From Marinobacterium sp. (GTDB lineage Bacteria; Pseudomonadota; Gammaproteobacteria; Pseudomonadales; Balneatricaceae), in contig JAUWAC010000018.1 of assembly GCA_030602245.1 (NCBI GenBank), forward strand, positions 1 to 52,696: a stretch of 52,696 nucleotides of DNA, read 5' to 3'. Positions 15,648 through 26,455 of the stretch are shown in pieces. Both the position numbers and the translations under genes were made by a program. The notes under the pieces were generated by a model. That model was not told where the DNA came from. It did not search any database and was given only the letters and a program-made list of their open reading frames with translations. Numbering within the stretch: the first letter of the stretch is position 1; the number at the start of each line of letters is the position of its first letter.

Positions 15648-17381
15648 ATGTCACACCTGCAGTTCAACGAATTCAAGAACAGCATCGACCGGGTCATCCA
15701 CGCCTTCGAAGGTCGCTTCACTCAGGGGATCTCCCCGGCCTCACTGACACTGGCCTATATGGACTGGCTGATCCATATTGCCCACTCCCCCGGCAAGATG
15801 AACGAGCTGGCCGAGAACCTGTCGCGCAAACACGAGGCGTTTCTACTCTGGAGCGCGCGTGCCGCAGTCGACCCGGATACACCGCCGCTGATCCAGCCGC
15901 TGGCACAGGATCGCCGCTTCAACGACCCCGCCTGGTCAACCTTCCCGTTCAATGTTGTGGCACAGGGGTTCTTGATGCGTGAACAGTGGTGGCACTACGC
16001 GACCACCGGCATTCCCGGCGTCAGCCGCCACCATGAGAATGTGGTTACATTCGCCGCGCGCCAGTGGCTCGACATGTTCTCGCCGACCAACTTCCCGGCC
16101 ACCAACCCGACGATCATCAACCGCGCCATCGAAACCGGCGGCAACAGCCTGTATCAGGGCCTGCAGAACCTGCTGGAAGACATGCAGGCGTATATGCTGG
16201 GTACCGAGCGCACCTGTGAAGCGTTCTGCGTCGGCAAGAATCTGGCGACGACAAAAGGCGAAGTGGTGTACCGCAACCGCCTGATCGAACTGATCCAGTA
16301 CGCGCCGACAACCAAGGACGTACACGCCGAACCGATCCTGATCATCCCGGCCTGGATCATGAAGTACTACATCCTGGATCTGTCTGAGCATAACTCGCTG
16401 GTTAAGTACCTTGTCGACAAGGGCCATACGGTGTTCATGATCTCGTGGCACAACCCGGATGCCGAAGACCGAGACCTGGCCATGAAGGACTACATCAACC
16501 GCGGCGTGCGCGACGCGCTGCGGGCGATCAACCACATCGTGCCGCAGCGCAAGGTGCACGGTGTCGGCTACTGCCTCGGTGGCACCCTGCTGGCCACCAC
16601 CGCAGCGGCGATGGCACGGGATGAAGACGATCGCTTCCAGAGCATTTCGCTGTTTACGGCACAGACCGATTTCACCGAAGCCGGCGAACTGATGCTGTTT
16701 ATCGATGAAAGCCAGCTCAGCTACATGGAAGACGTGATGTGGGACCGCGGCTATCTGGATACCAGCCAGATGGCGGGCGCCTTTACCCTGCTGCGCTCCT
16801 ACGATCTGCTGTGGTCACGGCTGGTCAGCGAGTATCTGCTCGGCGAACGGCCAAAAATGAACGACCTGATGGCATGGAATTCCGATTCCACACGAATGCC
16901 GTACAAGATGCACACCCAGTATCTGCGCAGCATGTTCCTGCACAACGATCTGGCCAGTGGGCGCTTTATCGTCGATGACCGGCCGGTATCGCTGCGCGAT
17001 ATCCGCGCCCCGATCTTCTCGGTGGCCACCGAGAAGGATCACGTCGCCCCCTGGCGCTCGGTGTACAAGCTGCACGGACTGGTCAACACCGACCTGACCT
17101 TCGTCCTCACCAGCGGCGGCCATAATGCCGGCATCGTCAGCGAGCCCGGGCATCCGCGGCGCGCCTACCGAATGGCCGAAAACAAGCCGGACGACAAGTA
17201 CATCTCGCCCGACGAGTGGGTCAACCGCTACCCGAAACAGGAAGGCTCCTGGTGGGAACCCTGGTCCGATTGGCTGGCACAGCACTCGAGCGAGCGCGTC
17301 GCACCGCCCTCGATGGGCAACCCGGATCAGGGCTTCGCCCCGATATGCCCGGCACCAGGCACTTATGTGTTTGAAAAGTAA
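15648..17381 (+). CDS. phaC: Poly(3-hydroxyalkanoate) synthase
   Basis: Polymerises 3-hydroxyacyl-CoA into storage polyester on the granule surface. The length (577 aa) and sequence fit the class I/II type. The N-terminal domain holds NFPATNPTIINRA (about 148-160) and the alpha/beta-hydrolase core begins near LIIPAWIMKYYILDL. The lipase-like box is GYCLGG with the nucleophile Cys at about 309; the catalytic Asp is in ATEKDHVAPW and the His in TSGGHNAGI. Class-typical YLGERP-like EYLLGERP is present. The ATG has an AAGGAG site. No phaA, phaB, phasin or phaZ gene is adjacent, so precursor supply must come from elsewhere. A hairpin follows the stop. Confidence 0.93.
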   Translation: MSHLQFNEFKNSIDRVIHAFEGRFTQGISPASLTLAYMDWLIHIAHSPGKMNELAENLSRKHEAFLLWSARAAVDPDTPPLIQPLAQDRRFNDPAWSTFPFNVVAQGFLMREQWWHYATTGIPGVSRHHENVVTFAARQWLDMFSPTNFPATNPTIINRAIETGGNSLYQGLQNLLEDMQAYMLGTERTCEAFCVGKNLATTKGEVVYRNRLIELIQYAPTTKDVHAEPILIIPAWIMKYYILDLSEHNSLVKYLVDKGHTVFMISWHNPDAEDRDLAMKDYINRGVRDALRAINHIVPQRKVHGVGYCLGGTLLATTAAAMARDEDDRFQSISLFTAQTDFTEAGELMLFIDESQLSYMEDVMWDRGYLDTSQMAGAFTLLRSYDLLWSRLVSEYLLGERPKMNDLMAWNSDSTRMPYKMHTQYLRSMFLHNDLASGRFIVDDRPVSLRDIRAPIFSVATEKDHVAPWRSVYKLHGLVNTDLTFVLTSGGHNAGIVSEPGHPRRAYRMAENKPDDKYISPDEWVNRYPKQEGSWWEPWSDWLAQHSSERVAPPSMGNPDQGFAPICPAPGTYVFEK

Positions 17382-17390
17382 GCTTTTATT

Positions 17391-17425
17391 GGCAAAAAAG
17401 GCGGCGACTGCAACGGTCGCCGCCG
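17391..17425 (-). terminator. Hairpin after phaC, terminator on the - strand
   Basis: GGCGGCGAC (17400-17408) and GTCGCCGCC (17416-17424) form a perfect 9-bp stem. The A6 run on the left side gives TTTTTT only when read leftward, so it would stop - strand transcripts. On the + strand it may just stabilise the phaC mRNA end. No leftward gene lies directly upstream of it. Confidence 0.5.
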
Positions 17426-17599
17426 CTGATAGACTGACACCCGCTTTTTAACGAATTTCGATAGCAAAAATCAATTTACTGCACACTTGAAACCTGCTCT
17501 ATATTCGCGCCTTAAGAAGGTTTGAAACGGTCCTTCTGCGATCATGACCGCAGCCCCCCGTGGCTGTTAACCGTTAACTCAAGTGTGAGAAGACTGCCG

Positions 17600-17791
17600 A
17601 TGGGCACCAAAATTCGTGTCGATCACTCCCTCGACGATCTGGATGACTGGAGCGAACAGATCACCGACGACGAGGAAGTCGCTCAGACCCGTCTCCGTTA
17701 TAACGGCAAGCGCCGCCGTCAGATTGAAGACCTGATGGAAGAGCGTGCTCTGGCACGCCAGATCAGCGACATCTACGACGAGCGCATCTGA
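17600..17791 (+). CDS. PA3496-like small protein
   Basis: Small charged protein of 63 aa that starts MGTKIRVDHSLDDLDD and ends RQISDIYDERI. The C-terminal half is a predicted amphipathic, basic/acidic helix with the recognisable core GKRRRQIEDLMEERALARQ, as in the PA3496 family of gammaproteobacteria, sometimes annotated as putative envelope integrity proteins. No signal peptide or membrane segment is visible. The ATG at 17600 is preferred because upstream in-frame codons are not conserved-looking; the ribosome site is weak (GAGAAG). Its 200-bp leader holds AGAAGG/CCTTCT arms (17514-17536). Function is unknown. It converges with lysC across a strong hairpin. Confidence 0.7.
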   Translation: MGTKIRVDHSLDDLDDWSEQITDDEEVAQTRLRYNGKRRRQIEDLMEERALARQISDIYDERI

Positions 17792-17819
17792 GCCGCCAAG
17801 ACGCAGACGGTCAGACGAA

Positions 17820-17856
17820 ATCGGCCCGCGGGGAAACCCGCGGGCCGATCTGTTTT
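17820..17856. terminator. Bidirectional terminator
   Basis: ATCGGCCCGCGGG (17820-17832), GAAA loop, CCCGCGGGCCGAT (17837-17849), then CTGTTTT on the + strand and TTTCGTC on the - strand. The 13-bp perfect stem separates the convergent PA3496-like gene and the ectoine operon. Confidence 0.82.
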
Positions 17857-17874
17857 CAGGCCAGAGAAAGGGAA

Positions 17875-19335
17875 TCAGGCGGCACAGATGACGTCGCCGT
17901 GCTCCTCTCGCTCGATCAGGGCGTGGTGCAGTGCCTTGATCGCCTTCTCATAGTCCTCTTCACGGACAATCGCCTGCATCTCGACCTGGCGCACCGACTG
18001 GTGCAGGGCCTGGACGCTGATGTTGGCATCCGACAGTGCCGATACCGTGCGTGCCAGGATACCGGGCACTTTCATATCGGAACCGATCGCGGACACGATC
18101 GCGACCCGGTGCAGCTGCACTTCTGCGCCGCTGTACTTCTCACCGATCAGGCGCACCGCGCGATTGATAATCTTGCGGGTACCGGACAGGTAGTAGGTCT
18201 GGCTGTTGGCATCGGCGTCGCGGCTGACCACATAGACCTTCAGGTCCTTGAGCAGCTGCAGCAGCTCGATCTCATAGCCGATATCGCCCAGCATGTCCTG
18301 ATCGAACACCTCGAGGGCGAACACGCCCTGACGGCCGGCGATAATTTCGACACAGGGCTCGGCACTGCAGTAGTCCTGACTGATCAGGGTACCGGAGTGC
18401 TCGGGCTCGAATGCGTTCTTGATCCGCAGCTCGATCCCCTTTTCACGCAGCCCTTTCGCCGCCTTCGGATGGATCGCCTCCATCCCGAGGTTGGAGAGCT
18501 GATCGGCCACATCGTAGTTGGTGCGCCCGATGGTGACGATGTTCTCCAGCCCGACGATGCCAGGATCCGCGGTACTGAGGTGGAATTCCTTATGAATCAC
18601 GGCCTCACGGGCGTCGGTCAGCGTCGCAATCTTGCTGAACGTCATTTCGCTGTAGCCCCGGTCGAAGGTGCGCATCAGCCCCTCCTTACAGTGGGTATAG
18701 CCGGTGACGATCGGCAGTTCACGCGCCAGATCGATGCCGTCCAGATGCTTCTTCAGCATCTCCTCGAACGGCAGCGGCTCCGGCTCGTGCCAGCCGCTGA
18801 GGTCCACCAGACGCGCATTGACACCGGCGCCCTTGAGCGCCAGCACCGTATTGAACGCGCTGTGCGCCTCACCGATTGCCGCCAGCATCTCGCGCACCCG
18901 CAGCAGATGGTCGGTCAGCTGGAAATGACCATAGCGACACAGCGCCTGCAGGTTCTGCATACAGCTGCGCGCCCCTTCGATGCGCTCGGTGATGAAGAGA
19001 TCAGCCTTCTCCCGTGCCGGCGTGTCACCGAACAGCTGCCGGTTCATCGCCAGCATCTCGTCGCTGACCCGGTCGAGCGATTCGTGCCAGCTCTGCTCCT
19101 GCTCACCATTGGCAAAGCGGCCGTACACACCGGGCTCACCGGTTTTCTTGTGCTCCAGGAGCAGATTGGTCATACCACCGTAGGCAGATACAACGAAGAT
19201 ACGCTGGTAGAGATCCGCACCGCTCCGCTCACCGATCAGAATCGTGTCCATCAACTCGGCGAAACGACTCATCGAGGTTCCGCCGATCTTCTCGACGCTA
19301 TGACGGGCAGTTGTCGTACTCTCTGTCTCAGGCAT
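17875..19335 (-). CDS. ask_ect: Ectoine-associated aspartate kinase
   Basis: Phosphorylates aspartate in the first step toward aspartate semialdehyde, the precursor for ectoine. The protein (486 aa) begins [24 protein letters not shown], containing the aspartokinase KxGGTS-type motif near residue 16, and ends with tandem ACT domains ([19 protein letters not shown] and [19 protein letters not shown]). Specialised Ask_Ect enzymes in ectoine operons are reported to be less feedback-inhibited than LysC. The start is fixed by overlap: its ATG lies in the last codons of ectC (ATGCCTGA, 8 bp). It is the fourth gene of the operon and ends at the hairpin at 17820. Co-occurrence with ectABC is what separates it from a housekeeping LysC. 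Confidence 0.93.
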   Translation of the reverse strand: MPETESTTTARHSVEKIGGTSMSRFAELMDTILIGERSGADLYQRIFVVSAYGGMTNLLLEHKKTGEPGVYGRFANGEQEQSWHESLDRVSDEMLAMNRQLFGDTPAREKADLFITERIEGARSCMQNLQALCRYGHFQLTDHLLRVREMLAAIGEAHSAFNTVLALKGAGVNARLVDLSGWHEPEPLPFEEMLKKHLDGIDLARELPIVTGYTHCKEGLMRTFDRGYSEMTFSKIATLTDAREAVIHKEFHLSTADPGIVGLENIVTIGRTNYDVADQLSNLGMEAIHPKAAKGLREKGIELRIKNAFEPEHSGTLISQDYCSAEPCVEIIAGRQGVFALEVFDQDMLGDIGYEIELLQLLKDLKVYVVSRDADANSQTYYLSGTRKIINRAVRLIGEKYSGAEVQLHRVAIVSAIGSDMKVPGILARTVSALSDANISVQALHQSVRQVEMQAIVREEDYEKAIKALHHALIEREEHGDVICAA

Positions 19336-19735
19336 CGACGGCCTCCGCTTCCAGGGGATACACACCGTTTTCGTCATGCACTTCCTTGCCGTGCAGCGGC
19401 GGGTTGAAGGCACAGGCCACCTGCATCCCTTCCGGGCCGCCACGCAGCAGGTGACGGTCGTTCTTGTCCAGAATGTAGACGGTACCCGGCTCGATCTTGT
19501 AAACCTTGCCGTCTTCCAGCGTTTCGACCTCACCGGAGCCACTGATGCAGTAAACGGTTTCCAGATGGTTCTGGTACCAGATATGGGTCTCGGTGTTCGG
19601 GTAGATGTTGGTAATGTGGAACGAGAACCCCATGCCATCATCCTTCAGAGACAGACGGGTGCTGTCCCAGGTATTGGTCTCTGAATAGATCTTGCGGCCG
19701 TTCTCGGCACATTCCGCCAGTGTACGTACGATCAT
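19328..19735 (-). CDS. ectC: L-ectoine synthase
   Basis: Cyclises N-gamma-acetyl-diaminobutyrate to ectoine. A 135-aa cupin protein starting [20 protein letters not shown]. It carries the family motifs [36 protein letters not shown] (metal-binding Glu/Tyr region), [20 protein letters not shown] (His ligand) and CAFNPPL. The length is typical (about 130). It lies 39 bp downstream of ectB and overlaps the next gene by 8 bp. Ectoine hydroxylase (ectD) is not found in this window. Confidence 0.96.
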   Translation of the reverse strand: MIVRTLAECAENGRKIYSETNTWDSTRLSLKDDGMGFSFHITNIYPNTETHIWYQNHLETVYCISGSGEVETLEDGKVYKIEPGTVYILDKNDRHLLRGGPEGMQVACAFNPPLHGKEVHDENGVYPLEAEAVDA

Positions 19736-19774
19736 GTCGTTAAAATCCTTCGGTTATCTGTTCCGTCGCTCCGT

Positions 19775-21669
<1,895 letters not shown>

Positions 21670-21892
21670 AGCATCCTGAATATTTAGCTTTACGATGGTT
21701 TTTATTCTAAAACATATCCGAGCAGCTTAATCAACAACGACCTTAGTTTGCATTTCAAAAAACAGACACGCGCACTAAAAGCCAGATAATACGCCACTTT
21801 CCACGTAAAGACCGGACGTCGCCTGTGATTTTATTTTGCTTAGCGTTACAATGGATTTAATGCGATGTGACAGTTTTTTGTTGAAAGGTTCC
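21670..21892. promoter_or_regulatory. Divergent ectA/ectR control region
   Basis: AT-rich region between the divergent start codons. For ectR a possible promoter is CAGACA (21763-21768) - 16 bp - GATAAT (21785-21790). For ectA, TTGATT and TAGAAT can be read on the - strand near 21733 and 21708 with a long 19-bp spacer. Both are weak matches, as is common at osmotically induced promoters. I see no clear palindrome that I could call the EctR site. Confidence 0.35.
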
Positions 21893-22432
21893 ATGAATCA
21901 AGCTAAAAACGCCGCAATTCCAACACCCCGAGCGGAGAAACCCTGGATCACGATGTCGAAAAGTCAGGACGTACTGGTGCTGCTGCGCCAGATCATTCGC
22001 GTGACCGATATGCACGACAAACAGCTGAGCCGCATGACCGGACTCACCATGCCGCAGCTGATGACGATGCAGACACTGAATTCCGAAGGCCCGATCACCA
22101 TCGGCGTACTCGCACGCAAGATGAACCTGGCCCAGGCAACGGTCACCAGCATTCTGGACCGACTGGAGTTGAAGGGACTGGTAAAACGGGAGCGGAGTCA
22201 GAGCGACAAGCGCAAGGTGCTTGCCTGCCCAACGCCCGCCGGGATTGAACTGCTGAAGTCGGCACCGACCACGCTGCAGGACCGCTTCATCAACCAGTTC
22301 GACAACCTGCAGGAGTGGGAGCAGTCGATGATTATCGCGTCACTGCAGCACATATCCACTCTGCTCGATGCAGACCAGATCGACGCGGCACCGATGCTCG
22401 ACATCGGCGCACTCGACCGCCCCATGCAGTAA
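21893..22432 (+). CDS. ectR: MarR-family regulator of ectoine genes
   Basis: Winged-helix regulator of 179 aa. The MarR core runs from about residue 25: VLVLLRQIIRVTDMHDKQLSRMTGLTMPQL, then the recognition region IGVLARKMNLAQATVTSILDRLELKGLV and the wing RSQSDKRKVLACPTPAG. EctR1-type repressors are coded just upstream of and divergent from ectABC-ask in halotolerant methanotrophs and other gammaproteobacteria, and the placement is the same here. The ATG at 21893 has AAAGG 5 bp upstream; an earlier in-frame start lacks one. Whether it senses ions or a metabolite is not known from sequence. Confidence 0.9.
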   Translation: MNQAKNAAIPTPRAEKPWITMSKSQDVLVLLRQIIRVTDMHDKQLSRMTGLTMPQLMTMQTLNSEGPITIGVLARKMNLAQATVTSILDRLELKGLVKRERSQSDKRKVLACPTPAGIELLKSAPTTLQDRFINQFDNLQEWEQSMIIASLQHISTLLDADQIDAAPMLDIGALDRPMQ

Positions 22433-22441
22433 GACCGCCTG

Positions 22442-23215
22442 TCAGAGCCGCGAACGCACGCTGCCGGCATCCTTCGCTCTGGCGGGCGGACCACAGACAT
22501 GATTACGCCCGCGGCGCTTGGCCCGGTAGAGACGCTCGTCGGCTCGCTGCATCAGCGCCGCGAAGCTCTCGCCGGGGCGCAACTGAGATACGCCGAAGCT
22601 CGCCGTCACGGTACGATCAATTCCGAACGAAGCTGATTCAACCGCCACGCGCAGCCGCTCAGCCAGATCGGCCGCTCCCTTGCCCGAGGTTTCGGTGGCG
22701 ATAATCATGAACTCCTCACCACCGGTGCGCGCAAGCAGATCGATGCCGCGGATACGCCCGGCAGCCAACGTGGCAAACAGGCGCAACACCTGATCACCGG
22801 TCGGATGCCCGAACGCATCGTTGATCTCCTTGAAGTGATCGATATCGCACAGAATGATGGACAGGTCGCGCCGGTATCGGTGCGCGCGACGCACCTCATG
22901 CATCAGCAATTCCATCGCCCGCCGCCGATTCAGCAGCCCGGTCAGCACATCGGTGCTCGCCTCCTCAACGAGACTGCGAATCTCCGCGATGCGCCGATAG
23001 GCGAAGATACCGAGGTACAGCAACCCGACAACCAGCACACTGAACACAAGCTCGTCGAGCTCCCACGCCTCATGCCCCTGCGACCAGGCGTGCAGACGTT
23101 TGGTGATATCGAGCTCGGCAGCCAACAGGAACACGGCAACCAGCAGCACCGCGGCGAGCAGCAGCTCACTGAGGAAGCGTCGAATATCGAGATACTTGTG
23201 CTTGAAGTTGCTCAA
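22442..23215 (-). CDS. Diguanylate cyclase with two membrane segments
   Basis: 257-aa predicted cyclic di-GMP synthase. Two hydrophobic segments (about 15-33 and 57-73) flank a short periplasmic loop, then the GGDEF domain starts at DVLTGLLNRRRAMELL. Active-site features are CDIDHFKEINDAFGHPTGD and RTGGEEF. The I-site RGID lies five residues before the loop, so product feedback inhibition is expected, unlike the enzyme at 4146. No recognised sensor domain. It converges with ectR at 9 bp and is divergent from hisC. Confidence 0.88.
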   Translation of the reverse strand: MSNFKHKYLDIRRFLSELLLAAVLLVAVFLLAAELDITKRLHAWSQGHEAWELDELVFSVLVVGLLYLGIFAYRRIAEIRSLVEEASTDVLTGLLNRRRAMELLMHEVRRAHRYRRDLSIILCDIDHFKEINDAFGHPTGDQVLRLFATLAAGRIRGIDLLARTGGEEFMIIATETSGKGAADLAERLRVAVESASFGIDRTVTASFGVSQLRPGESFAALMQRADERLYRAKRRGRNHVCGPPARAKDAGSVRSRL

Positions 23216-23374
23216 AACCCCGTCCGATTCAGGCGACAGAAACAGCTATGTGATGGAGTATGGATTCTACCAGCGCCGCCAGCCAGTCGCACGGCGCTCG
23301 ACTTCTCCAGCACTGACGGACCTGCTATCCTAACCGCCCCGTCAAATCTCCACGCAGGCAGAGCACAAGACACC

Positions 23375-24448
23375 ATGAGCAGATTCTGGAGCCCCGCCAT
23401 CCAGTCGCTGGTTCCCTATACACCGGGCGAACAGCCCAAGGTCGTCGACCTGACCAAACTGAATACCAACGAGAACCCCTACCCGCCGGCTCCGGCCGTC
23501 GAGAAGGTGCTGCACCGGTTTCCGACCGACCGTCTGCGGCTGTACCCGGACCCGGACGCCAGCCGACTCAAGCAGGCGCTCGCGGAGCATTTCGCCTGCA
23601 GCAGCGATCAGGTGTTTGTCGGCAACGGCTCCGATGAGGTGCTGGCACTGGCGTTCATGGCCTTCTTCCGCCAGCCGAAACCGCTGCTGATGCCGGAGAC
23701 GACCTACAGTTTTTACGATGTCTACGCCAACCTGTACGCGATCGAACATCGCAAGATTGCGCTGACCGATGCGTTCCGTATTCAGCTGGACGATTACCCC
23801 GTTGAAAATGGCGGCATCATCTTCGCAAACCCCAACGCGCCAACCGGGATCGCACTGCCACTCGATGAGATCCGCGCCCTGCTCGAGCGCAATACCGACA
23901 GCGTGGTGCTGGTAGACGAAGCCTATGTCGACTTCGGCGCCGAGAGTGCCGCCTCGCTGGTATCGCAGTATCCCAACCTGCTGGTGGTCCAGACCTTCTC
24001 CAAGTCACGCTCGCTGGCGGGACTGCGGATCGGCTTTGCGCTCGGCGATCCGGCCCTGATCGACGGCCTTGAACGGGTCAAGAACAGCTTCAACTCCTAC
24101 CCGCTCGACATGGTCGCGATCGACGCTGCCTGCGCCTCCCTGTCGGATCAGGCGTATTTCGAGTCCACCTGCCAGCGCATCATCGACACCCGCGAAAGCA
24201 CCGCGTCGGCGCTGCAGGCGCTCGGGTTTACCGTGCTGCCATCCAGCACCAATTTCCTGTTCGTCAGCCATGACCGCGTGCCCGCTGCCGAACTGATGAG
24301 CTATCTGCGTGAACGCAATATTCTGGTGCGCCATTTCAGCAAGCCGCTGATCGCCAACTACCTGCGCATCACCATTGGCACCGATGTGGAGATGGACCGC
24401 CTGCTGCGGGCGCTGAACGAGCATCCGCAGCTTGTCAGCGCCGACTGA
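23375..24448 (+). CDS. hisC: Histidinol-phosphate aminotransferase
   Basis: PLP enzyme of histidine biosynthesis, 357 aa, converting imidazole acetol phosphate to histidinol phosphate. It has the family opening LNTNENPYPPAP, the YPDPD stretch, VGNGSDEVL, the NPNAPTG loop, VDEAYVDF and the PLP lysine in TFSKSRSLAGLRIG. The size fits HisC. The ATG at 23375 gives the canonical N-terminus MSRFWSPAIQSLVPYTPGEQ; upstream in-frame sequence has no similarity. No other his genes are nearby. rarD follows by 24 bp and is probably co-transcribed. Confidence 0.92.
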   Translation: MSRFWSPAIQSLVPYTPGEQPKVVDLTKLNTNENPYPPAPAVEKVLHRFPTDRLRLYPDPDASRLKQALAEHFACSSDQVFVGNGSDEVLALAFMAFFRQPKPLLMPETTYSFYDVYANLYAIEHRKIALTDAFRIQLDDYPVENGGIIFANPNAPTGIALPLDEIRALLERNTDSVVLVDEAYVDFGAESAASLVSQYPNLLVVQTFSKSRSLAGLRIGFALGDPALIDGLERVKNSFNSYPLDMVAIDAACASLSDQAYFESTCQRIIDTRESTASALQALGFTVLPSSTNFLFVSHDRVPAAELMSYLRERNILVRHFSKPLIANYLRITIGTDVEMDRLLRALNEHPQLVSAD

Positions 24449-24472
24449 CCGGCCGGCAAGATGCGCTGACGC

Positions 24473-25336
24473 ATGCCAATCTCCGCCAAAGGCCTGACGC
24501 ACGCCCTGGTTGCCTACGGCATCTGGGGCGGGTTCGGCCTCTACTTTCACCTGCTCGCCGCCGTCCCGGCACCCGAGGTACTGGTACACCGCATCATCTG
24601 GAGCGCGCTGTTTGTGTTCCTGCTGCTGCTAGTGCGCCGTCAGCTCGGGGGATTCTGGTCGGTGGTCAGAACCCCGAGACTGGTCGGGCGCCTGTTCATC
24701 AGCGGCCTGCTGATCAGTCTCAACTGGGGTGTCTATATCTGGGCCGTGTCACAGGCCCGGGTGGTCGAGGCGAGTCTGGGCTATTACCTGACCCCGCTGG
24801 TCAGCGTGTTGCTCGGCGTCCTGGTCCTGCATGAGCGGGTCAGCCGCCATCAGCTGGTGGCGCTGGCACTGGCCATTGCAGGCGTCAGCTACCAGATCTA
24901 CAGTCAGGGCGGGATTCCCTGGGTCGGTCTGGCGCTGGCATTTCTGTTCGGCTTTTACGGTCTGGTGCGCAAGCAGGTAGAGGTGGATGCCCTGTCGGGG
25001 CTGCTGGTCGAAACGGCACTGGTGCTGCCGCTGGCACTGGCGGGGCTGACCTGGTTCGAATTGCAGGGCGGCCACTTCGACACCCACCCGCTGCTGCTGA
25101 TCGGCGCCGGCGTGCTGACCGCCATACCGCTGCTCGCATTTGCCACCGCGGCACGCCTGCTGCCACTGTCTGTACTGGGGTTCGCGAACTATCTGGCGCC
25201 GTCACTGCAGTTCGTCAGTGCCGTGACCCTGCTCGGCGAACCCCTCGACGCCCACACCCTGATCAGCTTCACGCTGATCTGGATCGCGCTGGCCGTGTTC
25301 AGTCGGGATCTCTATCGCAATCTGAAGCGGGCCTGA
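24473..25336 (+). CDS. rarD: RarD-type EamA transporter
   Basis: Inner-membrane protein of 287 aa with ten hydrophobic segments, the layout of the DMT/EamA superfamily. RarD hallmarks are KGLTHALVAYGIWGGFGLYF at the start, LVHRIIWS, ISLNWGVYIWAV, EASLGYYLTPLVSVLLGV, SYQIY and LGFANYLAPSLQF. The transported molecule is unknown (the name comes from a chloramphenicol-sensitivity phenotype). It lies directly after hisC and converges on the PAS-GGDEF gene at 14 bp. Confidence 0.9.
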   Translation: MPISAKGLTHALVAYGIWGGFGLYFHLLAAVPAPEVLVHRIIWSALFVFLLLLVRRQLGGFWSVVRTPRLVGRLFISGLLISLNWGVYIWAVSQARVVEASLGYYLTPLVSVLLGVLVLHERVSRHQLVALALAIAGVSYQIYSQGGIPWVGLALAFLFGFYGLVRKQVEVDALSGLLVETALVLPLALAGLTWFELQGGHFDTHPLLLIGAGVLTAIPLLAFATAARLLPLSVLGFANYLAPSLQFVSAVTLLGEPLDAHTLISFTLIWIALAVFSRDLYRNLKRA

Positions 25337-25350
25337 CGAGGGCCCGCCCA

Positions 25351-26247
25351 TCACTCACCCTCTACGCGATTGCCGCCACTGCTGCGGGCCACCAGCAGAT
25401 TCTCTTCGGCCCGCTTCAACATTTCGCGGGCGGTATCCTCAAGCCCACGCAGCCCCGCAACGCCGACACTGGCCGTGCAGCCGAGCTCGCCGGTCGGATA
25501 GGGCATCACCATTTCTGCAATCAGGTTGCGCACGCGTTCACCCGCCGCAAGCCCCTGATCATGGTTGGTTTCCGGCAGGAACAGAACCAGCTGGTCGTCA
25601 CTGTAACGGGCGAGAAAATCGGCCGTGCGCTTGAGTTTGTAAAGACCGGTGACGATCTGTTGCAGCAGCTGGTCGCCGGCATCCCAGCCGTGCTGGTCGT
25701 TGATGCTGCTGAAGTCATCGATATCGATCAGCAACACACTGCAGGTCCAGTCGTACCGTTGCGCCTGCGCCACCGTCTGCTCCATCACCGTCATCAGCGC
25801 GCGCCGATTGTAGGCGCCGGTCAGCGGATCACGTTGCGCCTGATTGGTCACCTTGCGCTGCAGCTTTTTGCGGTCATTGATATCGCGCGCACTCCAGATC
25901 ACATCGCCCGAGTCCGTCGCGACAAAACGTGCCTCATACCAGATCGGCTCACGCAGCCCGGCTTCGCGCATCGAGGGCAGATGTTCCGGGCGCAGCACGT
26001 ATTCGAGCGATTGCGCCACACCGGGCGCCGCCTGAGCCCGTTCGATGGCACTGCGGAACCGCCCCAGCAGATCGACCGGGAACAGTTTTTCGAGTGCGAC
26101 GCCCGTCACCATCTCTTCGTTAAGCCAGTCGGACTCGCCCGCCCGACAATACTCCACCCGGTCGTCCACGATCACCAGCACCATATCGACGGTGGCGGCG
26201 AGCAACGCATCGTAGCGTTCGATCTGGCGTTCGAATTCTTGTGTCAT
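25351..26247 (-). CDS. PAS domain plus degenerate GGDEF protein
   Basis: 298-aa cytosolic protein. The N-terminal 130 residues form a PAS-like sensor (LLAATVDMVLVIVDDRVEYC ... WYEARFVATDSGDVIWSARDINDRKKL). The GGDEF domain begins DPLTGAYNRRALMTVM and keeps IDIDDFSSINDQHGWDAGD, but its active loop reads RYSDDQL instead of RxGG(D/E)EF, so cyclase activity is very unlikely. It may bind GTP or cyclic di-GMP, or act through protein contacts. The start at 26247 has GGGAGA upstream. It is divergent from an EAL-HDOD gene whose EAL motif is also altered, which suggests a paired signalling role. Confidence 0.82.
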   Translation of the reverse strand: MTQEFERQIERYDALLAATVDMVLVIVDDRVEYCRAGESDWLNEEMVTGVALEKLFPVDLLGRFRSAIERAQAAPGVAQSLEYVLRPEHLPSMREAGLREPIWYEARFVATDSGDVIWSARDINDRKKLQRKVTNQAQRDPLTGAYNRRALMTVMEQTVAQAQRYDWTCSVLLIDIDDFSSINDQHGWDAGDQLLQQIVTGLYKLKRTADFLARYSDDQLVLFLPETNHDQGLAAGERVRNLIAEMVMPYPTGELGCTASVGVAGLRGLEDTAREMLKRAEENLLVARSSGGNRVEGE

Positions 26248-26455
26248 GCCGTTTCTCCCGACCTTATCCTGCAGCTGCACTGCGTCAGGCCACACGGCCT
26301 GAACTCCTTCTGCGAAAACTACCGGAAAATAAGGCGATATCAAAGCATTGATCAGACGCATGCCACGACCTGCCAACCCTCTCCAGGCAAGCAGTAACCG
26401 TTGTCTAACCCCCCGCTAATATGGTTTTATTCGCTAAAAACCACAGGAGCTTAAC

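Noticed and set aside
26400..26420. Third ATTAG-N6-CTAAT operator near CTAAT at 26415
   Set aside because: Only one half is present; no symmetric arm at the right distance.
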